From: an uncultured Eggerthellaceae bacterium | Lineage (GTDB): Bacteria; Actinomycetota; Coriobacteriia; Coriobacteriales; Eggerthellaceae | Assembly (NCBI GenBank): GCA_910588095.1 | Contig: CAJUQH010000017.1 | Coordinates: 1 to 49,216 of the forward strand | Direction: 5' to 3' | DNA: 49,216 nt | Shown: in pieces, positions 42,993 to 49,216 of the stretch | How the letters are laid out: every line of letters begins with the position of its first letter | How positions within the stretch are numbered: the stretch's first letter is position 1 | Notes under the pieces: model-generated | What the model was told of the DNA's origin: nothing | Seen by the model: only the letters and a program-made list of their open reading frames with translations | Databases searched by the model: none | Program-made: the position numbers and the translations under genes

Positions 42993-43012
42993 GCCTTACG
43001 AAGATGTAAGGC
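42993..43012 (-). promoter_or_regulatory. BceR-like operator upstream of the ABC operon
   Basis: The perfect dyad GCCTTAC, 6-nt centre, GTAAGGC contains TTACG-AAGA-TGTAA, one base from the known BceR-type pattern TnACA-N4-TGTAA. A half-site (CTTACGAA) lies 11 bp away. Its position upstream of the ATPase suits activation by the adjacent response regulator. Confidence 0.65.
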
Positions 43013-43059
43013 AGGTCATCCGGCTTGCGACGGTGCAGAAGGCCCCAGGTCACAACCGG

Positions 43060-44106
43060 CTAGCTGCGGACTTCAAGCCTTCTGCGGTCGCGCGGGAAGC
43101 TGAACGACACCGTGGTGCCCACGCCTTCCTCGCTGACGAGCGCCACGCCCAGCCCCATGCGCTCGCACAGCACCCGCACCAAATATAGCCCCATGCCCGT
43201 AGCCGAGCCATGAGCGCGGCCCACCTGGCCGGTGAAGCCCCGGTCGAACACGCGGGGCACGTCGGCCGCGGGGATGCCGCAGCCGTCATCGACCACGGTG
43301 AGCATCGTGCGGCCACGAGGCGTGCCAGCCGCTTCCTCCTCGGCGGCGAAGGTCACGTGGCGGGCACCGTACTTGGCGGCGTTCACCGTCACCTGCTGCA
43401 AGCAGAACACGAGCCACGGGCGGTCGGCCAGCACCGTCATGGCCTCCGGGATGTCGAACGCCACCTCCACCTGGTGCCCCACGAGGAAGTGAACGTTGCG
43501 CTTCACTGCTTCGCGCGCGACTTCGAGCAACAGCGTTTCGCGAATGGCATAGTCGTTGGAAAGCGAGCTCGACCGCGCGGCGTACAGCGCCTGGTCCACT
43601 TGCGACTCCACACGCTCAAGCTCGGCCTTGAGCGTGGCAGCCTCGGGGCCGTGCTGGCCGGACAGCACCAGCTTGGCGGCAGCCAGCGGCGTCTTGACCT
43701 CGTGTATCCACAGCTCGATGTAATCGGAGTAGTCGCGCTTGTCCTGCGTCAGGGCAAGCGCCTCGCGCGAGGCGGCCTGGGCCACGGCCTCCAGCGCACC
43801 ATGGGACACGCGCCCCGCCAAGAACAGCGGCTCGTCCACCAGGTCGGGCAGCTCGCGAGCACACTCGGCGAAGGACGCCAGCTCGGCCATCTCGCGCCAG
43901 TAGCGCGCCGTTCGCAGATAGTTCCACAATCCCGCGCCCGCAAAGCAAGCCGCCACCACGCCGGCAGCGAGCAGGCAGCCATGCAGCGAAACGCCCATCG
44001 CCGGCAGCAGCACGACCAAGGCCCCGCACGCCGCCACGGCCAGCAAGCAGCTCAGCCAGTGGTCGCGCAGGTGCGCCCCGAAGCTGTAGCGCGGCAGCTC
44101 GCTCAT
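43060..44106 (-). CDS. BceS-like intramembrane-sensing histidine kinase
   Basis: A 348-residue kinase with two helices close together at the N-terminus (about 17-60) and almost no extracytoplasmic loop, as in kinases that sense through a BceAB transporter. The H-box is WIHEVKTPLAAAKL. The ATPase domain has an N-box (TVNAAKYGA), G1 (VVDDGCGIP) and G2 (GSATGMGLYLV). The start at ATG 44106 overlaps the response-regulator stop in ATGA. The longer open frame upstream lies inside the regulator gene and is not used. Confidence 0.9.
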   Translation of the reverse strand: MSELPRYSFGAHLRDHWLSCLLAVAACGALVVLLPAMGVSLHGCLLAAGVVAACFAGAGLWNYLRTARYWREMAELASFAECARELPDLVDEPLFLAGRVSHGALEAVAQAASREALALTQDKRDYSDYIELWIHEVKTPLAAAKLVLSGQHGPEAATLKAELERVESQVDQALYAARSSSLSNDYAIRETLLLEVAREAVKRNVHFLVGHQVEVAFDIPEAMTVLADRPWLVFCLQQVTVNAAKYGARHVTFAAEEEAAGTPRGRTMLTVVDDGCGIPAADVPRVFDRGFTGQVGRAHGSATGMGLYLVRVLCERMGLGVALVSEEGVGTTVSFSFPRDRRRLEVRS

Positions 44107-44777
44107 GGCACCAGGTACCCTGCGCCGCGACGCGTCTGCAGGAAGCCCTCGGGCACGCCCAGCGACGCCAGGGCCTTCCGCAGCCGGTTCACGTTCACCG
44201 TGAGCGTGTTGTCGTCCACGAAGGCATCGCTCTCCCACAGGTCGCACATGAGCTCTTGGCGCGTGACCACCGCACCGGCTCCTTCCATGAGCATCTGCAA
44301 GATGCGCTGCTCGTTGCGAGTGAGCTGCGCGGTGCGCCCGCCGAAGGACACCGCCCCTGTGCCCAGGTCGAGCCGCACGCCACCATGCTCGACCACCGCC
44401 GTGCCAGGCTGCGCGCTGCCGCGGCGCACGTGAGCCTGTATGCGCGCGATGAGCACCGCAGGGCGATAGGGCTTGGTCACGTAGTCGTCGGCGCCCAGGT
44501 TCATGGCCATGACCTCGTCGAACTCGCTCTCAGACGAGGTCAGCACGATGACGGGCACGTCGCTTTGGGCGCGGATGTCGCGGCAGACCTGCAAGCCGTC
44601 GGCCCCGGGCAGGTTGAGGTCCAGCACCACGCAAGCTGGCCCGGCTGCCACCGCGTCGGCCGCCGCATGGTCGAAGCGCTCGCAGCGAATCGGCTCGAAG
44701 CCAGCCAGCGCCAGCAGCCGCGCCAGCTCGGCCGAAAGGGTGGCGTCGTCTTCGACGATGTAGATGCGCTCGGTCAC
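44103..44777 (-). CDS. BceR-like OmpR-family response regulator
   Basis: A 224-residue regulator. The receiver domain has IVEDD, the phospho-acceptor in CVVLDLNLPG, the switch residue in VLTSSE and the Lys of VTKPY. The C-terminal winged helix (about 130-224) has LTRNEQRILQMLME and VNVNRLRKAL with the end TRRGAGYLVP. GTG 44777 (VTERIYIVEDD) was chosen because GGGGGT lies upstream and the receiver fold begins there. It is the first gene of the regulator-kinase pair and probably acts at the dyad at 42993. Confidence 0.9.
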   Translation of the reverse strand: MTERIYIVEDDATLSAELARLLALAGFEPIRCERFDHAAADAVAAGPACVVLDLNLPGADGLQVCRDIRAQSDVPVIVLTSSESEFDEVMAMNLGADDYVTKPYRPAVLIARIQAHVRRGSAQPGTAVVEHGGVRLDLGTGAVSFGGRTAQLTRNEQRILQMLMEGAGAVVTRQELMCDLWESDAFVDDNTLTVNVNRLRKALASLGVPEGFLQTRRGAGYLVP

Positions 44778-44861
44778 AAAACCCCCGTTCCCTAGTGGGT
44801 TCTGGTATGATGGTGTGCACGGTTTTCCCACCATTATATAAGTGCAACGAAGAAGGTCGTC

Positions 44862-46031
44862 GTGAGAAACAGTCAGAGTCTACCGCCGCAGCAGGCCCAG
44901 GTTCAGGCCGCGCAGCAGGCGCAGGTAGCTGCCTGGCAAGCGGCGCAACGGCAGGCGCAGGAGCAGGCCGTGGCCCAGCAGCAAGCAGCTGCCCAGGCCC
45001 AAGCGCAGGCTCAGGCCGCAGCCCAAGCGCAAGCGCAGCAGGCGGCAGAGTACGCCGCCGCCCAGGCCCAAGCGCAACAAGCCGCCGAATACGCCGCTTG
45101 GCAAGCCCAGCAAGAGCAGGCCATGCAGCAAGCCTACTACGCAGCGGCCCCCGCTTCTTCCGGGCGCGCCATCGGCTCGCTCATCTGCGGCATCTTGGCC
45201 ATCCTGTGCTTCGCCGTACCGGGCGTGGGGCTCATCCTGGCCATCGTGGCCATCGTGCTGGCCCTGCGATCCAACAAGGTATTCGGCAAGACGGGCACCT
45301 CGAAGGGCGGTCTGGTGACGGGCATCGTGGGCGGCGTGCTCTCGCTGGTCACCGTGGCCGCTACCGTGTTCCTTGCCATCACGCTCATGCAAGCGGCCGA
45401 CGAGGGCACGTTCGGCATCAATCTCGACGCCATCTTCACCCCGGCGGCTTCGTCAGGCCGCTCGAACGGAGCCACCCCCATGTCCGACGGCGGCTTCGAC
45501 TACTCCGACTACCTCAACGCCGGCGAGCAGCAGGCCTACGACGTGGTGAACGAGCGGCTGAACTCGCTCAAGAGCGGCGACGCGCAGACGCTGCAAGAGG
45601 TGGCCACCGCCGCCGACCAGTCATTCCAGCAGACGTACGGCGCCAGCATGCAGAGCTGCGGCATCGACCCCAACACCTATGTGAAGTCGATGATCGAAAA
45701 TTTTACCTATGACATCGACACTGTCGTAGTCGCAGACACTGCCGACGGGCGCAGCTATGTGACGGCTGCCCTCTCGTGCCGCGATGTTGCCGATGTCAAA
45801 AGCTCTTTCGACGAGGTGCTCAACGCCCTCAACGCCGGCACCAACCTGGCTTCCGTCACCTCTGACGAGGTGAAGGCCCAGATAAGCCAAGCATTCATCA
45901 GCGCCGTGGACAACGCCCGCTTCGCTTCGGGCTCCACGTTCACGGTCGACGTCACCCAGTCCGGCGAGAGCTGGGCTATCGACCCTGCCAGCTGGAACCA
46001 GCAGATAATCCAGTTCTTCGGCTTCGCCTAG
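44862..46031 (+). CDS. Gln/Ala-rich DUF4190-type membrane protein
   Basis: A 389-residue protein. The N-terminal ~95 residues are low-complexity Gln/Ala (QAQAQAAAQAQAQQAAEYAA) and presumably cytoplasmic. A DUF4190-like two-helix unit follows (SLICGILAILCFAVPGVGLI and GIVGGVLSLVTVAATVFLAI), then an extracytoplasmic domain of about 210 residues with MQSCGIDPNTYVKSM. The same order and C-terminal domain occur in the interrupted paralogue at 30872-32107, whose N-terminus is instead Pro/Glu-rich. The start at GTG 44862 has AAGAAGG upstream. Function is unknown. It is divergent from the BceR-like gene and 22 bp upstream of ispD. Confidence 0.85.
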   Translation: MRNSQSLPPQQAQVQAAQQAQVAAWQAAQRQAQEQAVAQQQAAAQAQAQAQAAAQAQAQQAAEYAAAQAQAQQAAEYAAWQAQQEQAMQQAYYAAAPASSGRAIGSLICGILAILCFAVPGVGLILAIVAIVLALRSNKVFGKTGTSKGGLVTGIVGGVLSLVTVAATVFLAITLMQAADEGTFGINLDAIFTPAASSGRSNGATPMSDGGFDYSDYLNAGEQQAYDVVNERLNSLKSGDAQTLQEVATAADQSFQQTYGASMQSCGIDPNTYVKSMIENFTYDIDTVVVADTADGRSYVTAALSCRDVADVKSSFDEVLNALNAGTNLASVTSDEVKAQISQAFISAVDNARFASGSTFTVDVTQSGESWAIDPASWNQQIIQFFGFA

Positions 46032-46053
46032 ACCCCAACGGAAGAGGGGAACC

Positions 46054-46899
46054 ATGACCACCACCATCGACCCCATCTTCGAGCCCGAGGCCCTGCGACG
46101 GCCCACGTTCGCCCTTGACGAGCTGGACATGGACGCCCTGGCCCAGGCATCGCGCGGGTTGCCGGGCAACGTAGACAAGAGCCCCAAGACCGCCGCCATC
46201 ATCTTGGCTGGCGGCACCGGCGAGCGCTTCGGCCGCGAAGGCGGCAAGCAGCTGGTCGAGATAGCGGGCAAGCCCATCCTCACCTGGTCGGCCGAGGCGT
46301 TCGACGCCGTGGGCGACATCGGGCTCATCGTCATCGTGTGCCCCCCCCACCGCGCCGACGAGTATCTCAAGCGCGCCATCGACCCCTTCCCGTTCGTGAC
46401 GCCCATCGTCATAGCGCCTGCAGGCTCCATCCGCCAGGAATCGGCCTTCTCGGGCCTGGAGTTCGTCGACGAGTCCTACGAGTTCGTCGTGCTGCACGAC
46501 GGCGCGCGCCCGCTGATAACGCCCGAGCTCATACAGCACACCATCAACACGGTGAAGGGCAACTTCGACGCCGACGGCGCCGTGGTGGCGCATCCGGCCG
46601 TGGACACGCTGAAGGTGGTCGAGGACGGCGCCATCGTGGGCACTCCCGACCGCAGCGTGTTCTGGGTGGCGCAAACGCCGCAGGTGTTCCGCGCGGGCAT
46701 CTACCGGCGCGCCCACGCCGCCGCGCTTTCCGACGGGTTCGTGGGCACCGACGACTCGGCGCTCATCGAGCGCATGGGCGGCCGCGTGCTGGTGGTGGAA
46801 GGCAAGCGCGACAACCTGAAGCTCACCGTGCCCGAGGACTACGCGCTGCTCTCGGCTGCCGTGCGCATGCTGAACATGCGCGACCCGGAAGGGCTGTAG
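46054..46899 (+). CDS. ispD: 2-C-methyl-D-erythritol 4-phosphate cytidylyltransferase
   Basis: A 281-residue enzyme of the MEP isoprenoid pathway that makes CDP-ME from MEP and CTP. The CTP-binding loop IILAGGTGERFG, the motif VLHDGARPLI and the segment QTPQVFR with TDDSALIE identify it. An N-terminal extension of about 45 residues precedes the core, longer than usual. An eight-C run (46341-46348) lies in the coding sequence (VCPPHR) and is in frame. It is followed by ispF with a 2-nt gap, the usual pairing for these consecutive activities. Confidence 0.93.
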   Translation: MTTTIDPIFEPEALRRPTFALDELDMDALAQASRGLPGNVDKSPKTAAIILAGGTGERFGREGGKQLVEIAGKPILTWSAEAFDAVGDIGLIVIVCPPHRADEYLKRAIDPFPFVTPIVIAPAGSIRQESAFSGLEFVDESYEFVVLHDGARPLITPELIQHTINTVKGNFDADGAVVAHPAVDTLKVVEDGAIVGTPDRSVFWVAQTPQVFRAGIYRRAHAAALSDGFVGTDDSALIERMGGRVLVVEGKRDNLKLTVPEDYALLSAAVRMLNMRDPEGL

Positions 46900-46901
46900 C
46901 A

Positions 46902-47411
46902 ATGACGGAGGGCAATGCCGCAGCGGGAGACATCGGGCTGCGCACCGGCTTGGGCATGGACGTGCATGCCTTTGCCGAAGGGCGCAAGCTCATCCTGGGT
47001 GGCGTGGACATTCCCTACGAGCGCGGGCTGGCCGGCCATTCCGATGCCGACGTGCTTGCCCATGCCGTAGCCGATGCGCTGCTGGGCGCTGCGCGGGCCG
47101 GCGACATAGGCAAGCTGTTCCCCGACACCGACCCCGCCTACGAAGGCGCCGACTCGCTCAAGCTCTTGACCGCCGTGGCCGACCACGTGCGCGATCTGGG
47201 CTTCGCCATCGTGGACGTGGATTCGGTGGTGGCCGCCCAGGCACCCAAGCTCTCGCCGCACCGCGAGGCCATGCGCGCCAACCTGGCGGCAGCCATGGGC
47301 ATTCCCGTGGACAACGTGGGCGTGAAGGCCACGACCACCGAGCGCTTAGGGTTCGAGGGCCGCGGCGAGGGCATATCGGCCTACGCCACCTGCCTGCTCG
47401 CCAGGCAATGA
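46902..47411 (+). CDS. ispF: 2-C-methyl-D-erythritol 2,4-cyclodiphosphate synthase
   Basis: A 169-residue enzyme that cyclises CDP-ME 2-phosphate in the MEP pathway. The metal site appears in GLGMDVHAF (Asp, His) and GHSDADVLAHAVADALLGA. The C-terminal motif KATTTERLGFEGRGEGI is intact. The start at ATG 46902 leaves 12 residues before the core; the open frame upstream lies within ispD. It is expected to be a homotrimer and is part of the ispD-ispF operon. Confidence 0.93.
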   Translation: MTEGNAAAGDIGLRTGLGMDVHAFAEGRKLILGGVDIPYERGLAGHSDADVLAHAVADALLGAARAGDIGKLFPDTDPAYEGADSLKLLTAVADHVRDLGFAIVDVDSVVAAQAPKLSPHREAMRANLAAAMGIPVDNVGVKATTTERLGFEGRGEGISAYATCLLARQ

Positions 47412-47525
47412 GGCCGCGTTGGGGCCTTCCGCGCGCTTCCTTCGGGGAACGTGCGGGGCGCGCTGGCCGGCTTGCCGACGCACTGACCGACCGTTGGACC
47501 AACGGATGACGAAGGAGACGCACCG

Positions 47526-49031
47526 ATGATAAAGCTCTACGACACCAAGCTGCGCCGCAAGGTGGGCTTCACCCCCCTCGAGCAGGGCAAGGTGAGCATG
47601 TACGTGTGCGGCCCCACGGTGTACAACCGCATCCACATTGGCAACGCGCGCACCTTCATATCGTTCGACACCATCCGCCGCTACTTCATCTGGCGCGGCT
47701 TCGATGTCACGTACGTGCAGAACGTCACCGACGTGGACGACAAGATAATCACCCGCGCCGCGCAGGAAGGCCGCACCGCGGCCGAGGTGGCAGCCGAGTA
47801 CACCCAGGCGTTCATCGACGACATGCACGCCGCTGGCGTGATGGACCCCGACGTGCGGCCCAAGGCCACCGAGGAGATCGACGCCATGCTCGATCTGGTG
47901 CAGCAGCTGGTCGATGGCGACCATGCCTACGAAGTGGACGGCGACGTGTACTTCGACGTGCGCAGCTACGATGGCTACGGCCAGCTTTCGGGCCGCGATG
48001 TGGAGGAGGCCGAAAGCGGCCACCGCACCCTGCGCGCCGACGGCCAGGGCCTCGAGGACCGCAAGCGCCACGAAGCCGACTTCGCACTGTGGAAGGCCGC
48101 GAAGCCCGGCGAGCCCGCGTGGGATTCGCCGTGGGGGCCCGGGCGGCCGGGCTGGCACATCGAATGCTCAGCCATGAGCCACAAGTACCTGGGGCTGCCC
48201 TTCGACATCCACGGCGGCGGAGCCGACCTGGTATTCCCGCATCATGAGAACGAGCGCGCGCAATCCGAGGCCGCCTGCGGCTGCACCTTCGCGAACCACT
48301 GGATGCACTCGGGCATGCTGCAGGTGAACTCCGAGAAGATGAGCAAGAGCCTGGGGAACTTCCTGCTGCTGCACGAGGTGCTGGAAACGACGCGCCCGGC
48401 CGCGCTGCGCATGCTCATGCTGCAGACTCACTACCGCAGCCCGTTGGATTTCTCGGTCGAGCGCCTGGACGAGGCCGACGCGGCGCTGACGCGCATCGAG
48501 AACGCCCTGAAGAACATCGACTGGCTAGCCTCGAACGCCACCGACGGCGCACCCGACGTGCTCGACAGCGTGTCGCTGCGGGCGTTGGCGACCGATGCTC
48601 ACGAGGATTTCATGAGCGCCATGGACGATGACTTCAACGCGCCGGCGGCCCTCGGCGCCATATTCACGCTGGTGGGCGAGGTGAACACCATGGTGGCCGA
48701 CAAGTCGCTTTCGGTGGCCGACGCCGAGGCGGCAGTGGCCGCCCGCAACACCATCGCCGAGCTGCTGGGCGTGCTGGGCGTCGACGTGGATGCCGCGGCG
48801 GCTGAAGCGTCGGCCGATTATCCGCTCGAGGTCATCGCCCTAGCCGAGCAGCTCGCCGGATATGGCGGCAGCGATGCCGAGGAGGCTGTGGAGGCCCTGC
48901 TCGAGGCCCGTGCCCGTGCCCGTGCCGAGAAGGACTGGGGCACCGCCGACGGCGTGCGCGACGGCCTGGCTGGCTTGGGCTTCGTCATCGAGGACACGCC
49001 CCAGGGCGCCCGTGTGAGCTACGAGGGGTAA
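47526..49031 (+). CDS. cysS: Cysteine--tRNA ligase
   Basis: A 501-residue class I aminoacyl-tRNA synthetase. The HIGH-type motif is HIGN (YNRIHIGNARTF) and the KMSKS motif is in SEKMSKSLGN. Zinc ligands fit YVCGPTVYN, WHIECSAMS and FPHHENE. The C-terminal DALR-type helical domain (about 340-501) is present. GAAGGAG is upstream of ATG 47526. The short palindrome CCGTTGG-A-CCAACGG (47491-47505) sits just before it, and no T-box sequence is seen. Association with ispD/ispF is common in many genomes. Confidence 0.95.
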   Translation: MIKLYDTKLRRKVGFTPLEQGKVSMYVCGPTVYNRIHIGNARTFISFDTIRRYFIWRGFDVTYVQNVTDVDDKIITRAAQEGRTAAEVAAEYTQAFIDDMHAAGVMDPDVRPKATEEIDAMLDLVQQLVDGDHAYEVDGDVYFDVRSYDGYGQLSGRDVEEAESGHRTLRADGQGLEDRKRHEADFALWKAAKPGEPAWDSPWGPGRPGWHIECSAMSHKYLGLPFDIHGGGADLVFPHHENERAQSEAACGCTFANHWMHSGMLQVNSEKMSKSLGNFLLLHEVLETTRPAALRMLMLQTHYRSPLDFSVERLDEADAALTRIENALKNIDWLASNATDGAPDVLDSVSLRALATDAHEDFMSAMDDDFNAPAALGAIFTLVGEVNTMVADKSLSVADAEAAVAARNTIAELLGVLGVDVDAAAAEASADYPLEVIALAEQLAGYGGSDAEEAVEALLEARARARAEKDWGTADGVRDGLAGLGFVIEDTPQGARVSYEG

Positions 49032-49161
49032 GCGGCCGCAACGCGCGCGACGCCGCAAGCTCGCAACGCCGAGCCCTTCACGCGCCGCCAAGCTGGACCC
49101 GGCTGGCAAAGCCGCGCGCGCCGCAACACCCATTGCACCGCACAAAAAAGGAAGACCCACT

Positions 49162-49216
49162 TGAACTAGACCCCAAAAGTGGGACGGTTAAATAAAGCTC
49201 TCAAGCGGCCCTCATC
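49162..49216 (+). mobile_element. Probable terminus of an IS3-family insertion sequence (truncated by window end)
   Basis: The sequence from TGAACTAGACCCCAAAAGTG through GGACGGTT resembles the terminal inverted repeat of IS3/IS150-group elements (TG-start, CCCAAAAAGTTGGAC-like core). It begins 130 bp after cysS. The transposase and the other end would lie outside the window. Confidence 0.45.

Noticed and set aside
46341..46348. Phase switching of ispD by its C8 run
   Set aside because: The gene is normally essential and in frame; the run is explained by Cys-Pro-Pro-His codons.
47412..47525. T-box leader before cysS
   Set aside because: Only 114 nt long with no T-box consensus and no terminator with T-run; only a short palindrome is present.

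Overview
This is a GC-rich, densely coding chromosomal window, most likely from a gut actinobacterium of the Coriobacteriia (Eggerthellaceae-like). That placement is an inference from the combination of genes: a LuxR regulator divergent from an MFS/nitrilase pair, cytochrome bd genes, hypF-hypC-hypD, tandem YhgE/Pip proteins and BspA/InlB-repeat surface proteins. No rRNA or CRISPR array is visible. One tRNA-Leu (CAA) is present.

The outstanding feature is a family of three large surface or secreted proteins on the minus strand (loci at 146-4425, 33264-36211 and 37061-39612). Each has a signal peptide, a run of exactly eight G placed 2-3 codons after the predicted signal-peptidase site, an acidic linker, a BspA-type leucine-rich-repeat domain, a variable number of InlB-type beta-repeats, and a shared C-terminal domain. 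In all three the eight-G run puts the signal peptide out of frame with the body, so translation stops six codons past the tract start. Nine G (or six) would give uninterrupted proteins of 1426, 982 and 850 residues. All three share a promoter (TTGCNN, 18 bp, TAGAGT with TG extension) and an inverted repeat 17-18 nt downstream of the tract. The simplest reading is a phase-variable adhesin family switched by poly-G slippage, with all three copies OFF in this sequence. Minus-one ribosomal or transcriptional slippage and sequencing error are the alternatives. A MntA/HepT (type VII) toxin-antitoxin pair lies between loci 2 and 3.

Layout. 0.1-4.8 kb: surface locus 1 and tRNA-Leu. 5-8.7 kb: an SDR divergent from an esterase / HxxxD acyltransferase / zinc-ribbon membrane protein operon. 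8.7-9.6 kb: EamA transporter. 9.9-13.2 kb: nitrilase-MFS operon divergent from a LuxR regulator, with two palindromes between them. 13.3-15.9 kb: a 38-residue hydrophobic peptide, a LytTR response regulator and a PepV-like dipeptidase. 16.1-21.1 kb: two coupled YhgE/Pip membrane proteins. 21.1-22 kb: three 23-bp-spaced iterons and a decayed AAA/DUF4143 ATPase. 22.2-27.8 kb: pgi, hypF, hypC, hypD. 28-30.7 kb: cydAB. 30.9-32.1 kb: a DUF4190-type protein interrupted by an in-frame TGA. 32.2-33.1 kb: nfo. 33.3-39.8 kb: surface loci 2 and 3 around mntA-hepT. 39.9-44.8 kb: a BceAB-like ABC transporter with a BceRS-like two-component system and a BceR-like operator. 44.9-49 kb: the intact DUF4190 paralogue, ispD, ispF and cysS. 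The last 55 bases look like the terminus of an IS3-family insertion sequence.

Starts were reassigned from ribosome-binding sites and family N-termini. Functional names come from recognised motifs, not from database searches.
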